Shown here: positions 9,207 to 18,150 of the stretch, piece after piece | How positions within the stretch are numbered: the first letter of the stretch is position 1 | Layout: every line of letters starts with the position of its first letter | Assembly: GCA_017553505.1 (NCBI GenBank) | Contig: JAFZLD010000010.1 | Coordinates: forward strand, 1-64,000 | DNA from: Lachnospiraceae bacterium | GTDB taxonomy: Bacteria; Bacillota; Clostridia; Lachnospirales; Lachnospiraceae | DNA: 64,000 nucleotides | Direction of reading: 5' to 3' | The notes under the pieces: model-generated | Told to the model about the DNA's origin: nothing | Database searches by the model: none | Seen by the model: only the letters and a program-made list of their open reading frames with translations | Translations under genes and position numbers: made by a program

Positions 9207-9386
9207 ATGGAAATTCACGTAGGTGATATTGTTAAGCTTAAAAAGGGTCATCCCTGCGGAAGCTTCGAGTGGGAAGTGCTCAGGGAAGGCGCAGATTTCA
9301 GAATAAAGTGCACGGGTTGCGGCCACCAGATTATGCTTTCACGTAAAAATCTGGAAAAAAGCGTAAAGAGTATAAAAAAACCTTGA
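9207..9386 (+). CDS. DUF951 small zinc-ribbon-like protein
   Basis: This 59-residue protein begins MEIHVGDIVKLKKGHPCGSF and contains CTGCGHQIML, the hallmark of DUF951, a small conserved Firmicutes family found near rpsF/ssb/rpsR and translation or chromosome genes. Its function is unknown. Three cysteines are present (C17, C35, C38), which may bind metal. It starts 15 bases after the Sir2 gene. Its stop codon overlaps the -35 box of the promoter proposed for rpsF. Confidence 0.88.
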   Translation: MEIHVGDIVKLKKGHPCGSFEWEVLREGADFRIKCTGCGHQIMLSRKNLEKSVKSIKKP

Positions 9387-9411
9387 TTTAACGAAAAACG
9401 TATGTTATTAT
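9383..9411 (+). promoter_or_regulatory. Promoter of rpsF-ssb-rpsR
   Basis: The -35 is TTGATT (9383-9388) and the -10 is TATTAT (9406-9411) with a 17-base spacer. The leader to rpsF is about 65 bases. The -35 overlaps the DUF951 stop codon. Confidence 0.6.
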
Positions 9412-9482
9412 AGTAACTCGTGATAAACAATTCCTTGCTCATACTATGCGTGTGGGCCAGAGACCAAAAGGAGGTAACAAGC

Positions 9483-9773
9483 ATGAACAAGTATGAATTA
9501 ACTGCTGTTGTTAGTGCGAAAATCGAAGATGACGAGAGAGCCGCTGTTGTTGATAAGTTAAAGGCTTACGTTGAAAGATTCGGTGGTAAAGTTACAAACG
9601 TCGAGGAAGCCGGCAAGAAGAGACTTGCCTATGAAATTCAGAAGCAGAAAGAAGCTTTCTACTATTTCATCCAGTTCGACGCTGAAGCAACTGCTCCCGC
9701 TGAAATCGAAAATCGTGTTCGCATTATGGACAACGTTCTCAGATTCTTAATCGTTCGCCCTGACGAAGACTAA
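9483..9773 (+). CDS. rpsF: 30S ribosomal protein S6
   Basis: This 96-residue protein matches S6: MNKYELTAVVSAKIEDDER, the FGGKVTNVEEAGKKRLAYEI segment and an RIMDNVLRFLIVRPDED end. S6 binds the central domain of 16S rRNA together with S18. AAAGGAGGT at -9 fixes the start; the 21 extra upstream codons of the open frame are not supported. It is first in the classical rpsF-ssb-rpsR operon. Confidence 0.97.
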   Translation: MNKYELTAVVSAKIEDDERAAVVDKLKAYVERFGGKVTNVEEAGKKRLAYEIQKQKEAFYYFIQFDAEATAPAEIENRVRIMDNVLRFLIVRPDED

Positions 9774-9791
9774 TCGATAGGAGAATCAAAT

Positions 9792-10256
9792 ATGAATAAA
9801 GTTATTCTTATGGGAAGATTAACAAGAGATCCCGAAGTAAGATACTCACAAGGAGACAGCTCAATGGCAATCGCAAGATACTCTCTTGCAGTTGACAGAA
9901 GAGGCCGCGGAAGCAATCAGGACGGAGATCAGACAGCTGATTTCATCAACATCGTTGCATTCGGTAAGGCCGGTGAGTTTGCCGAGAAGTACTTACACAA
10001 GGGAACCAAGGTATTGGTAACAGGTCGTATTCAGACAGGTTCCTATACCAATAAGGATGGTGTGAAGGTTTACACCACAGACATTGTTGCAGAGGATCAG
10101 GAGTTTGCCGAGAGCAAGAATGCAAGTTCTTCAAACGGCGGGGGATTTAACAACAATTCCGAGCGTCCTCAGCAGATGCCGGCAGAAGGCTTCATGAATT
10201 TCCCTGATGGGGACGGTATTGAAGATGACCTTCCGTTTGGCCCTGTAACCAGATAA
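9792..10256 (+). CDS. ssb: Single-stranded DNA-binding protein
   Basis: This 154-residue SSB has an N-terminal OB fold (MNKVILMGRLTRDPEVRYS, then FINIVAFGKAGEFAEKYLHKG), a Gly/Asn-rich linker from about residue 115, and an acidic tail. The tail reads EDDLPFGPVTR: the DDLPF protein-docking motif is there, but five residues follow it rather than ending the protein. It sits between rpsF and rpsR as in most Firmicutes. Confidence 0.96.
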   Translation: MNKVILMGRLTRDPEVRYSQGDSSMAIARYSLAVDRRGRGSNQDGDQTADFINIVAFGKAGEFAEKYLHKGTKVLVTGRIQTGSYTNKDGVKVYTTDIVAEDQEFAESKNASSSNGGGFNNNSERPQQMPAEGFMNFPDGDGIEDDLPFGPVTR

Positions 10257-10271
10257 ATAGGAGGCAAAGTC

Positions 10272-10544
10272 ATGGCATTTAATAAAGCTGATAAAGGCGA
10301 TAAGTCCGATGCACCTATGAGAAGAAAGGGTGCCATTCGCAGAAGAAAGAAAGTTTGTGTATTCTGCGGCAAGGACAATACAATTGATTATAAGGATGTA
10401 GCTAAGCTTAAGAGATACATCTCCGAGCGTGGTAAGATTCTTCCCAGAAGAATCACCGGCAACTGTGCTAAGCATCAGAGAGCTTTAACCGTAGCTATCA
10501 AGCGCGCTAGACACATCGCTCTTATGCCTTATTCTCAGGATTAA
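10272..10544 (+). CDS. rpsR: 30S ribosomal protein S18
   Basis: This 90-residue S18 shows [13 protein letters not shown], then [26 protein letters not shown] and a basic C-terminus ending in [11 protein letters not shown]. It binds next to S6 in the 30S platform. The CVFC pair and the C in GNCAKHQ suggest a zinc-type variant. AGGAGG precedes the ATG, and a terminator follows within 15 bases. Confidence 0.97.
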   Translation: MAFNKADKGDKSDAPMRRKGAIRRRKKVCVFCGKDNTIDYKDVAKLKRYISERGKILPRRITGNCAKHQRALTVAIKRARHIALMPYSQD

Positions 10545-10557
10545 TTTAAGATTTAAG

Positions 10558-10591
10558 CACCTCTGCTTTTGCAGGGGTGTTTTTATTTTTT
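10558..10591 (+). terminator. Terminator after rpsR
   Basis: The 9-bp hairpin CACCTCTGC/GCAGGGGTG with a TTTT loop is followed by a long T tract. Confidence 0.9.
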
Positions 10592-10616
10592 TGTCTTTTT
10601 TTAGGCTACTTTAATT

Positions 10617-10644
10617 TTGTTTTACGGCGCGATTGTGGTATACT
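10617..10644 (+). promoter_or_regulatory. Promoter of gdpP-rplI-dnaB
   Basis: The -35 is TTGTTT (10617-10622) and the -10 is TATACT (10639-10644), with a 16-base spacer. It lies just after the rpsR terminator and ~48 bases before the gdpP start. Confidence 0.55.
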
Positions 10645-10692
10645 GTTGTTATCTTTGATAATGGGGTCGGCGGTTACGCCCGGAAGGAACTT

Positions 10693-12750
10693 ATGAAAAA
10701 TAAGATTAAAATCGAAGGTAGGCTGAAAAATTATCTTATGTCGGGATTGCTTCTCGGAATCCTTGCAGTGGTAGTTAATATATACATCTATACTGTTGAT
10801 GTCAGGGCAGGGCTTATTTTCACAGGCTTTGTTCTTCTTTATCTGGCTGTTCAGCTCGTTTTCTTTTTACGTGGTTCAAGGACGGTTTTCCGTGATATGG
10901 TGAATTTCGCTACTCAGTACGGCCAGGTTCAGAGTTCACTTCTTAAGAATCTCGATCTTCCCCATGCACTTCTTGATGAGTCCGGCAAGATTATCTGGAC
11001 GAATAATGCTTTTGAGCGCTTGCTCGGCGATGATAAAGAGTTAAATAAGACGGTTACTCATTATTTTCCCGCTATTACCAAGGACAAGCTTCCAGGCTCC
11101 GATGTGGATTTCAGCGAGAATGAGTTTGAGATTAAATATAACAGCAGCGAGTTTGTGGTTAAGCTTCGCAAGATTCCTCTCAAGGAAATGCTTGAGTCCA
11201 GTAACACTTTGGAAGTGGACGAGGATTACGAGGGATTCCTTGTTGCTATGTATATGTTTGATAATACGGCTTTGAAGTTAGCTTTGCGAGAGGTTGACGA
11301 CCAGAGCTTGTCGGTTGCACTTGTGTACATAGACAACTATGAAGAGGCTTTGGAGAGCGTCGAGGAAGTTCGCCGTTCGCTCCTTACCGCGCTTATTGAG
11401 AGAAAGATTAATAAGTACATGTCAGCTCTAGACGGTATTACCAAGAAGATTGAGAAGGATAAGTACATGGTTATCCTTCGCAAGAGCTGTATTGCCAAGC
11501 TTAAAGAGAATAAGTTTGATATCCTTGAAGATGTTAAGACCGTCAATATCGGTAACGAAATGGCTGTTACGCTGAGTATCGGTGTAGGTCTTGACGGTTT
11601 GTCATACGGACAGAATTACGAGTTTGCCAGAGCCGCTATCGATATGGCGCTTGGCCGTGGCGGTGACCAGGCAGTAGTTAAGACTCCCGATCAGTTATTA
11701 TACTTCGGAGGCAAGAGCCAGCAGGTTGAGAAGAATACAAGAGTTAAGGCTCGTGTTAAGGCTCACGCCCTTATGGAAATTATCTCGAGTAAGGATCAGG
11801 TATTTATCATGGGTCACAGACTCGGCGACGTAGACAGCTTCGGTGCCGCAGTCGGTGTTTATCGTATTGCTTCCGCACTTGAGAGAAAGGCTCATATCGT
11901 TCTCGATGAAATTACAGCGTCTATGAAGCCGCTTGTTGATATGTTTATCAATAATCCCGAGTTCCCTCAGGATATGATAATCGGTTGTCAGAAGGCGATT
12001 GATGAAATCGGGAATAATGCAGTTTTGATTGTTGTGGACGTTAATAAGCCCAGCATAACCGAGTGCCCCGAGCTCTTTGGTAAGTGTAAGTCTGTAGTGG
12101 TACTCGATCATCACAGACAGAGCGCCGAGCCTATTGAGAACGCTACACTTTCTTATGTAGAGCCTTACGCTTCATCGACTTGTGAAATGGTATCTGAAAT
12201 TCTGCAGTATACCACTGACAATATTAAGATTCGTCCCGAAGAGGCAGACAGTATGTATTCGGGTATCATTATCGATACCAATAACTTTACCCAGAAGACC
12301 GGCGTCAGAACCTTTGAAGCAGCCGCTTTCTTGCGCCGTAACGGAGCGGACGTTACACGTGTGCGTAAGCTCTTCAGAGAAGACGTTAATGAATATAAGG
12401 CCAGAGCCGACGCTGTCAGCCAGGCAGAGATTTACAAGACCAACTATGCTATTTCAGTGTGCGAGGCTGAGAACTGTGCAAGTCCTACCGTAGTAGGTGC
12501 TCAGGCGGCCAATGAACTCCTTAACATTAAGGGCGTTAAGGCAAGCTTCGTGCTTACTTATTACAACAATTTGGTATTTATCAGCGCACGTTCCATCGAT
12601 GAAGTCAACGTTCAGGTCATCATGGAGAAACTCGGCGGTGGCGGTCACATGAGCGTTGCGGGTGCACAGCTCAATGACACTACGGTTGATGATGCTATTT
12701 TACGATTGAAAGAAACCTTAGATACAATGATTACCGGAGGAGAGTTATAA
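10693..12750 (+). CDS. gdpP: GdpP-type cyclic-di-AMP phosphodiesterase
   Basis: This 685-residue membrane protein hydrolyses c-di-AMP to pApA. In order it has two N-terminal membrane segments (residues ~12-65), a PAS-like region (~80-150), a degenerate GGDEF domain without the GGDEF motif (~180-310), a DHH domain with VVLDHHR (near 470) and a DHHA1 domain with GGGGHMSVAGAQ (near 645). MGHRLGDVDSFGAAVG carries further metal ligands. GGAAGG upstream supports the ATG at 10693 over the TTG at 10633. The stop codon touches the rplI start, as is usual in Firmicutes. Confidence 0.95.
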   Translation: MKNKIKIEGRLKNYLMSGLLLGILAVVVNIYIYTVDVRAGLIFTGFVLLYLAVQLVFFLRGSRTVFRDMVNFATQYGQVQSSLLKNLDLPHALLDESGKIIWTNNAFERLLGDDKELNKTVTHYFPAITKDKLPGSDVDFSENEFEIKYNSSEFVVKLRKIPLKEMLESSNTLEVDEDYEGFLVAMYMFDNTALKLALREVDDQSLSVALVYIDNYEEALESVEEVRRSLLTALIERKINKYMSALDGITKKIEKDKYMVILRKSCIAKLKENKFDILEDVKTVNIGNEMAVTLSIGVGLDGLSYGQNYEFARAAIDMALGRGGDQAVVKTPDQLLYFGGKSQQVEKNTRVKARVKAHALMEIISSKDQVFIMGHRLGDVDSFGAAVGVYRIASALERKAHIVLDEITASMKPLVDMFINNPEFPQDMIIGCQKAIDEIGNNAVLIVVDVNKPSITECPELFGKCKSVVVLDHHRQSAEPIENATLSYVEPYASSTCEMVSEILQYTTDNIKIRPEEADSMYSGIIIDTNNFTQKTGVRTFEAAAFLRRNGADVTRVRKLFREDVNEYKARADAVSQAEIYKTNYAISVCEAENCASPTVVGAQAANELLNIKGVKASFVLTYYNNLVFISARSIDEVNVQVIMEKLGGGGHMSVAGAQLNDTTVDDAILRLKETLDTMITGGEL

Positions 12751-13200
12751 ATGAAAGTAATACTTTTGGAAGATGTTAAGGCCCTTGGCAAGAAGGGTCA
12801 GATTGTAGACGTTAACGACGGCTACGCAAGAAACTTTATTTTTAAGAAAAAGCTTGGTCTCGAGGCTACTCCGACCAATTTGAACAACTTAAAGCTTCAG
12901 AAAGCCAATGACGAAAAGATTGCCAAAGAAATCCTTGAGAAAGCCAAGGCTTTTGGCGAAGAGCTTGCTAAGCTTACTGTGGTTGTTAAGATGAAAGGCG
13001 GCGAAGGCGGAAGAGTATTCGGTTCTGTATCGAGCAAAGAAATTGCCGAAGAAGCCAAGAAACAGTTCGGCGTTGAAATCGACAAAAAGAAAATTGTTAT
13101 GGAAGAACCCATCAAATCCTTCGGCGCATACGAGCTTAATGTTAAGCTTCACCCCGAAGTTACTGCGAAACTTAGAGTTAAGGTAGAAGAGAATGGCTGA
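12751..13200 (+). CDS. rplI: 50S ribosomal protein L9
   Basis: This 149-residue L9 starts [16 protein letters not shown] with the typical [10 protein letters not shown] segment, a long connecting helix (~40-75) and a C-terminal domain with [21 protein letters not shown] sits inside the end of gdpP. The last 8 bases overlap the dnaB start, so gdpP, rplI and dnaB are translationally linked. Confidence 0.97.
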   Translation: MKVILLEDVKALGKKGQIVDVNDGYARNFIFKKKLGLEATPTNLNNLKLQKANDEKIAKEILEKAKAFGEELAKLTVVVKMKGGEGGRVFGSVSSKEIAEEAKKQFGVEIDKKKIVMEEPIKSFGAYELNVKLHPEVTAKLRVKVEENG

Positions 13201-14548
13201 GGAATGGCAAAAACGAATACTCCCCAACAGTACAGACGCTGAGAAATCCGTTATCGGTTCCATGCTCATGGACCGCGACGCCATTACCACAGCGTCCGAA
13301 ATTTTGACCGGGGACGATTTCTACGTTAAGCAGAATCAAATATTGTTCGAGACCATGGTCGAGCTTCACAACGAAGGCAAGCCCGTGGATCTTGTCACGC
13401 TCCAGAACAGACTCAAGGAGAAAGACATTCCTCCGGAGATTACTGCCATGGAGTTCGTGCGCGAACTTTTGGAGGCGACTCCCACATCTGCCAATGTTAA
13501 ATACTATGCCAATATCGTAGCTGAGAAAGCAACACTGAGGAAGCTTATCAAAGCAACCGAAGGTGTAGAGAACGATTGCTACAATCAGAAGGACTCCGTA
13601 GACACCATCATGGATGAGGCCGAGAAGAACATCTTCAAGGTTCTTCAGAGGCGTAATGCGGGCGATTACGTGCCCATCAGCACCGTTGTCAACAATGCCC
13701 TTGATAAGATATCGCTTGCAGCCCGTAATAAGGGTGCTGTAACCGGTATACCCACAGGCTTTATTGACCTTGACTTCAAGACTGCGGGCTTGCAGCCCTC
13801 CGACCTTGTACTTATAGCAGCCCGTCCTTCCATGGGTAAGACTGCATTCGTACTTAATATCGCTCAGCATGTAGCGTTTAAACAGGGATTACCCACTGCT
13901 ATATTCTCCCTCGAAATGTCCAAAGAACAGCTCGTTAACCGTCTGTTCTCACTTCAGTCCGGCGTAGATGCTCAGAAGCTTCGTACCGGTAATCTTGATG
14001 AATCCGACTGGGAGATGCTTATTGAAGGCGCTACAGATATCGGTCAGTCCAAGCTTATCATTGACGATACTCCCGGTATCAGTATCGGTGAGCTTCGTTC
14101 CAAGTGCCGCAGATATAAGCTTGAGCATGGATTGTCCATAATCATGATCGACTATTTGCAGTTGATGACCGGTTCCGGTAAGAACGCGGAATCACGTCAG
14201 CAGGAGATTTCAGAGATTTCGCGTTCCCTTAAGGGACTCGCAAGAGAATTACAGGTTCCTGTTATAGCGTTGTCACAGCTCAGCCGTGCGGTTGAGTCTC
14301 GTCCCGACAAACGCCCTATGCTGTCCGACCTTCGTGAATCGGGAGCAATCGAGCAGGATGCCGACGTAGTAATGTTCATATACAGAGATGATTACTACAA
14401 TCACGAAAGCCCCGACAAGGGCATTTCCGAGATCATCATAGCCAAGCAACGTAACGGCCCTATCGGAACCGTCAAGCTTGCATGGTTACCCGAACTTACC
14501 AAGTTCGCCAATCTCGCCAGAGATAACGACAGATTTAATCAGGAATAA
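13193..14548 (+). CDS. dnaB: Replicative DNA helicase
   Basis: This 451-residue DnaB-family helicase has an N-terminal helical domain ([14 protein letters not shown] near residue 10), a linker, and a RecA-like domain with Walker [10 protein letters not shown] (near 215), the [11 protein letters not shown] segment, Walker [11 protein letters not shown] (near 320) and [16 protein letters not shown]. It unwinds DNA at the fork as a hexamer. It overlaps rplI by 8 bases. Its 3' end overlaps the convergent Gx-transporter gene by 14 bases. The likely loader partners are encoded at 42190-44269. Confidence 0.97.
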   Translation: MAEEWQKRILPNSTDAEKSVIGSMLMDRDAITTASEILTGDDFYVKQNQILFETMVELHNEGKPVDLVTLQNRLKEKDIPPEITAMEFVRELLEATPTSANVKYYANIVAEKATLRKLIKATEGVENDCYNQKDSVDTIMDEAEKNIFKVLQRRNAGDYVPISTVVNNALDKISLAARNKGAVTGIPTGFIDLDFKTAGLQPSDLVLIAARPSMGKTAFVLNIAQHVAFKQGLPTAIFSLEMSKEQLVNRLFSLQSGVDAQKLRTGNLDESDWEMLIEGATDIGQSKLIIDDTPGISIGELRSKCRRYKLEHGLSIIMIDYLQLMTGSGKNAESRQQEISEISRSLKGLARELQVPVIALSQLSRAVESRPDKRPMLSDLRESGAIEQDADVVMFIYRDDYYNHESPDKGISEIIIAKQRNGPIGTVKLAWLPELTKFANLARDNDRFNQE

Positions 14549-15065
14549 TACGACGATTAACGTAGGCGCTCACGGTTTTGGAGACAATACCGATAAGGGC
14601 GCCTGCTGTGATTCCGGAGATCATAAGCACCGGCAAATATGCAAGAAGCGTCGTGCTCTTAAGAATAAGGCAAGCCACCGCGAGCTGTGCAAGGTTATGA
14701 AATACACCGCCTAGGAGGCTTATACCGAGGGGTGAGAAGGATTTGAGCTTAGTTGCCCCGTACATTAACAGAAAGCTGATTATACCGCCTGCAAGACTGT
14801 ATATAATGGTGGAAAGGTTGCCGAACATAAATCCTGCCAGCAGGATTCTGGATACTAAGATAATAAATACCTGAATAGGATTTAAAAAGAACAAGCCTGT
14901 AAGCGTCACAAGATTGGCAAGGCCAAGCTTCACACCGGGAACAGGTATCGGAATAGGTATAATATGCTCCACATAACTGAATACAAGAGCAAGTGCTATA
15001 AGAACTCCCGATTGGGCCACCAATATCGCGGGAGTTTTTTTGTTACCGTTATTCTGCAACAGCAT
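14535..15065 (-). CDS. Gx transporter family membrane protein (EetB-like)
   Basis: This 176-residue protein has about five membrane segments and matches the Gx-transporter family, often annotated as heptaprenyl diphosphate synthase component I. The conserved part is PGVKLGLANLVTLTGLFFL with LVSRILLAGFMFGN. It follows a NusG-II protein and ApbE on the same strand with overlapping ends. From memory, the same pair occurs as EetB/EetA in flavin-based extracellular electron transfer loci of Listeria and lactobacilli. That link is an inference; transport activity is not shown by the sequence. Confidence 0.82.
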   Translation of the reverse strand: MLLQNNGNKKTPAILVAQSGVLIALALVFSYVEHIIPIPIPVPGVKLGLANLVTLTGLFFLNPIQVFIILVSRILLAGFMFGNLSTIIYSLAGGIISFLLMYGATKLKSFSPLGISLLGGVFHNLAQLAVACLILKSTTLLAYLPVLMISGITAGALIGIVSKTVSAYVNRRIIPD

Positions 15066-15456
15066 CGATGGACCCCTCGCTTTCTTTTGCCGAATTATCG
15101 GACTTAATGGTGATTACAAGCTTGTGGGGGAGGCATACTATGACCTCGCCCGTAAGACTGATTGAAGCGTGATTAACACAGATTAAATCGGGACAATCTG
15201 CGGACTCGACCGAAACCTCCCGGTTGCGCACTACAATAGTGTTGGTGCCACGGTCTGTGGTGACGGTGAGAGTTGTGTCCGTATCTAAGCTGAGAGTGGC
15301 ATACTCCGCTCCGTCAAGCTCCACAAGGGCATAAGCGCCCGGTTTCTTGGAGTGCGACACTATCGGAAAAAGAATGAGCGCCGCAACCACCAGAATCGCG
15401 AGCAAAACTATATCATTTTTCAATAATCTCGAAGCTGATTTCTGATGAGAACTCAT
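15049..15456 (-). CDS. NusG domain II-containing protein (EetA-like)
   Basis: This 135-residue protein has an N-terminal membrane anchor (NDIVLLAILVVAALILFPIV) and an extracytoplasmic NusG-II domain, recognisable by NREVSVESADCPDLICVNH and the later EVIVCLPHKLVITI segment. The two CxxxxC-type cysteines and a third near CLPHK are typical. The gene overlaps apbE by 44 bases and the Gx transporter by 17 bases. Its role is unproven; it accompanies extracellular flavoprotein genes. Confidence 0.83.
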   Translation of the reverse strand: MSSHQKSASRLLKNDIVLLAILVVAALILFPIVSHSKKPGAYALVELDGAEYATLSLDTDTTLTVTTDRGTNTIVVRNREVSVESADCPDLICVNHASISLTGEVIVCLPHKLVITIKSDNSAKESEGSIDAVAE

Positions 15457-16438
15457 CCTTAATTCCTTCCGTTATGTATAAATTACCCGAATCATCGAAG
15501 TAGATAAAATCAAAGAGTGAAGAATTCTCGCGCCAAAGCTTGGTTGCCTTGTCGCGACCCATAACAAAAATAGCGGTAGATAAGGCGTCAGCAAGCGTAG
15601 GGTCGCTCGAAACAACCGTGACAGACTTAGCGCCCGAATCTGCAGGGTAACCGGTAGAGGGATCGATAATGTGATGGTATGTCACACCGCCTTCTTCAAA
15701 GTATCTTTCGTATCCGCCGGACGTAATGACGGCTTTGTCACATATAGAAAGAACGCCTAGATACTTAATGGAGTCGTCGGGTGACTTAACAGCTACGTTC
15801 CAAAGGGAACCGTCGGTTTTCTTGCCGAGGGCGTAGACGTTACCGCCGAGATTGATGAGGGCGGACTTAATTTTTCTGTCAGTTAAAAGGTCTACGGCAA
15901 CCTTCGTGGCGTATCCTTTCGCGATTCCGCCGAAGTCTATCATAGTGCCTTCCGAAAGAGTGACTGTGTCGCCTTGAAGGGCTACCTTCGCGCTTCTCAG
16001 GGCACCACAGAGAGTCGCCAGCGTGGAAGCATCGGGAACCTTGTACTCGCCGGTGGTGAAGCCCCATTCTTTCATGATGGGGTATATGCAAATGTTAAAT
16101 GCGCCATCGGTCATGGCGGTGACATCAAGGCTGCGGGAAATCAGATACTGCATATCCTTATCCGCAACGCAGGAACCATCGCTGTTAAGCCTGTATACGA
16201 GGCTTTCGGGATTCGTAACGGATAAATCACTGTCGAGGGTCATTATAGCGTCTCTGACGGCTTCTACAGCGCCTTCGGAGTCACGCCCGGTTGCTTTGAC
16301 GGACATGTAGGTGTCCATGGCATAAAAACTCTCCTCGGAGGTAGTCTCCGCACCAAAATAGTGCAGGCATAAAGCTATGCCCGCAGTGATTATTATAAGC
16401 GCAAGAAGCGCGATCAATTTAATGTTTTTACGTATCAT
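15413..16438 (-). CDS. apbE: FAD:protein FMN transferase (ApbE family)
   Basis: This 341-residue flavin transferase attaches FMN from FAD to a Ser/Thr of exported proteins. An N-terminal membrane anchor or signal segment (residues ~8-28) places it outside the cell. The ApbE hallmarks are present: FYAMDTYMSVKATG, MIDFGGIAKGYATD-like (here GYATK), LINLGGNVYALG, HHIIDPSTGYPA and a DALSTAIFVMG end. It heads a minus-strand operon with the NusG-II and Gx-transporter genes. Immediately upstream lies the remnant of an FMN-binding lipoprotein, which was probably its substrate. Confidence 0.93.
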   Translation of the reverse strand: MIRKNIKLIALLALIIITAGIALCLHYFGAETTSEESFYAMDTYMSVKATGRDSEGAVEAVRDAIMTLDSDLSVTNPESLVYRLNSDGSCVADKDMQYLISRSLDVTAMTDGAFNICIYPIMKEWGFTTGEYKVPDASTLATLCGALRSAKVALQGDTVTLSEGTMIDFGGIAKGYATKVAVDLLTDRKIKSALINLGGNVYALGKKTDGSLWNVAVKSPDDSIKYLGVLSICDKAVITSGGYERYFEEGGVTYHHIIDPSTGYPADSGAKSVTVVSSDPTLADALSTAIFVMGRDKATKLWRENSSLFDFIYFDDSGNLYITEGIKDEFSSEISFEIIEK

Positions 16439-16459
16439 GATATTTTTATAACAGTTTTC

Positions 16460-16652
16460 TTATTTCTTTTCAATCCCCGCCTGACTGAGGGCGTCGTTGT
16501 AAGCCGCAATAACGGCTTTGGTAGAGAAAGTAGCATCGCTTACGGTATCGAACTCGCCAAGCGGGTCGCCTGCTATCTGCGCAAGCAGCCAAAGAAAGAA
16601 CCATGACTGCAGACATAATCATGTCTAAAGTTTTCTTTTTCACAAATAGCAT
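16460..16652 (-). pseudogene. Remnant of FMN-binding lipoprotein (internal deletion, frameshift)
   Basis: Read on the minus strand, the first ~24 codons give a lipoprotein signal (basic start, hydrophobic core, lipobox LAAC). Shifting frame near 16575-16585 then gives LAQIAGDPLGEFDTVSDATF followed by STKAVIAAYNDAL and a stop at 16460. That second part is the C-terminal end of an FMN_bind domain, whose flavin-accepting motif is normally SGAT; here it is SDAT. Everything between has been lost, so the gene should no longer make the carrier. It lies 21 bases upstream of apbE, where an intact FMN carrier would be expected. The frame relationship is seen in the sequence; the ancestral function is inferred. 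Confidence 0.78.
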
Positions 16653-16691
16653 ATGTTTTTAAAATGGATTTTAAGCAATATGTTTAAGAGC

Positions 16692-16725
16692 AAAATAAAA
16701 AGGCCCCAAGCTTACGCTTGAGGCC
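16692..16725 (-). terminator. Terminator after the ferredoxin gene
   Basis: On the minus strand GGCCTCAAGC and GCTTGGGGCC form a stem with one mismatch and a 4-base loop, followed by TTTTTATTTTG. Confidence 0.88.
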
Positions 16726-16737
16726 GATTTTCCTGGA

Positions 16738-16908
16738 TTATTCCTCGGAGATAGCTCCTACAGGACACTGACCTGCGCAGGAACCGCAGGAAATGCATGT
16801 ATTTGCGTCGATTTCGAACTTAGAATCGCCTGCAGAGATAGCGCCTACGGGGCACTGAGACTCGCAAGAACCGCAAGATACACAAGAATCACCAATTACA
16901 AATGCCAT
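16738..16908 (-). CDS. 2[4Fe-4S] ferredoxin
   Basis: This 56-residue clostridial-type ferredoxin has two cluster motifs, CVSCGSCESQCP and CISCGSCAGQCP, in a twofold-symmetric protein. It carries low-potential electrons in the cytoplasm, for example for radical SAM enzymes, hydrogenase or pyruvate oxidoreductase. AAGGAGG lies 9 bases before the ATG. It is followed by its own terminator and lies downstream of pflA on the same strand. Confidence 0.95.
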   Translation of the reverse strand: MAFVIGDSCVSCGSCESQCPVGAISAGDSKFEIDANTCISCGSCAGQCPVGAISEE

Positions 16909-17064
16909 TTTGTTAGTCCTCCTTGTTAAATATTTGCCAAATTGATTGTATTACAACTTAAGACAAGTTGCAACATTGTTTAGATAAAAAGAATCTAAAC
17001 AATTTCTATAGGGCCGAAGCCTTTCTAACTCCCAAGTACTATATCGGTACGAATCGCAGAAACT

Positions 17065-17823
17065 TTAGCTCTCGCCAAGTTCGGCTCTGCGAGCCTTGAT
17101 ACCGTTGATAATAGCTTTCTTCTTGTCAAGAAGAATGGTCTTGTCCATGGGAGGCGTATCCTTGAGAGGATAGTCGATGCCAAGCTTCTCGTACTTGACC
17201 TTGCCCATGTCGTGGTAAGGCAATACATCAAGAGCTCTCAAAGTCTTAAGGCCGCCGATAAAATAGCCAAGCTTATAAAGATACTCGTCATCATCGGTAA
17301 TGCCGGGCACTACAACGTGACGAATCCAGGTGTCTACACCTTTCTCGCTTAAGTACTCTGCAAAAGCAAGAATGCCTGCATTGTGCTGCTTGGTAAGCTC
17401 AAAGTGATGCTCATCATCGATATGCTTAATATCAAGCATTACAAGATCGGTGAGGGGCATGAGCTTGTCAAACTTAGCCACAACTTCAGGGCTGTTGGGA
17501 TTAAAAGTAATACCCGAGGAATCGATACAGGTATGGATTCCCTTAGCCTTGGCCTTTTCGAATAATTCGGTAACGAAATCAATCTGAAGTAAAGGCTCGC
17601 CGCCTGTAACGGTAATACCGCCGTCGGTATAAAAGCCTTTATTACGCTCATACTGTTCAATTATGTAGTCGGACTCCATAAGAGTGCCTGCGTTAACTTC
17701 CCAGGTGTCGGGATTGTGGCAGTATTTACATCTCATGGGGCAGCCTTGCATAAATACAACGTATCTTACGCCGGGGCCGTCTACGGTTCCGAAACTTTCA
17801 AGTGAATGAATTCTACCTTGCAT
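17065..17823 (-). CDS. pflA: Pyruvate formate-lyase activating enzyme
   Basis: This 252-residue radical SAM enzyme installs the glycyl radical on pyruvate formate-lyase. The cluster motif is CPMRCKYC (CxxxCxxC) near residue 29, after HSLESFGTVDGPGVRYVVF, which is diagnostic for PflA. GGITVTGGEPLLQ is the SAM-binding segment, and DIKHIDDEHH and LPYHDMGKVKYEKLG also match. It lies downstream of the split PFL genes, after a hairpin that could lower its transcription relative to PFL. The glycine to be activated is on the separate protein at 17884-18132. Confidence 0.95.
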   Translation of the reverse strand: MQGRIHSLESFGTVDGPGVRYVVFMQGCPMRCKYCHNPDTWEVNAGTLMESDYIIEQYERNKGFYTDGGITVTGGEPLLQIDFVTELFEKAKAKGIHTCIDSSGITFNPNSPEVVAKFDKLMPLTDLVMLDIKHIDDEHHFELTKQHNAGILAFAEYLSEKGVDTWIRHVVVPGITDDDEYLYKLGYFIGGLKTLRALDVLPYHDMGKVKYEKLGIDYPLKDTPPMDKTILLDKKKAIINGIKARRAELGES

Positions 17824-17833
17824 ATGGTTTCCT

Positions 17834-17870
17834 TTTTACAAAAAGGGCCCGGATTACTCCGGACCCTTTA
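17834..17870 (-). terminator. Terminator or attenuator between PFL genes and pflA
   Basis: On the minus strand AAAGGG-CCGG pairs with CCGG-CCCTTTT around a short loop, and TTTTTGT follows. It is placed between the glycyl-radical gene and pflA, so it may end the PFL message while letting some read-through make the activase. Confidence 0.8.
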
Positions 17871-17883
17871 AGCATCATTTTAA

Positions 17884-18132
17884 TTAGAATGACTCGTGGA
17901 ATGTACGAGAGATAACGTCTGCCTGCTGTTCGGGAGTTAACTTGATGAAGTTAACTGCGTATCCGGATACACGGATTGTAAGCTGAGGATAGTTCTCAGG
18001 ATGTGCCTGAGCGTCAATAAGAGTATCTCTGTTAAGTACATTTACATTAAGGTGATGACCACCCTTTGTTACATAACCGTCAAGTAAATGAACAAGGTTG
18101 TCAACCTGCTGTGTGTTAGCTACTGTTGCCAT
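17884..18132 (-). CDS. Stand-alone glycyl radical domain of pyruvate formate-lyase
   Basis: This 82-residue protein equals the C-terminal part of a normal [23 protein letters not shown], then [13 protein letters not shown] with the radical glycine at residue 57, ending [11 protein letters not shown]. It has its own ATG with AGGAGG 9 bases upstream. The main PFL protein (18385-20421) stops before this domain, so the active enzyme must form from two proteins, much as GrcA/YfiD can complement a damaged PFL in Escherichia coli. Here no intact copy is in the window. It resembles GrcA in size but its sequence is that of the missing PFL end. Confidence 0.9.
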   Translation of the reverse strand: MATVANTQQVDNLVHLLDGYVTKGGHHLNVNVLNRDTLIDAQAHPENYPQLTIRVSGYAVNFIKLTPEQQADVISRTFHESF

Positions 18133-18150
18133 TGTTATATTCCTCCTAAA

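Noticed and set aside
10131-10475. Antisense frame over ssb-rpsR as a gene
   Set aside because: Both plus-strand genes are certain; the antisense frame has no recognisable protein.
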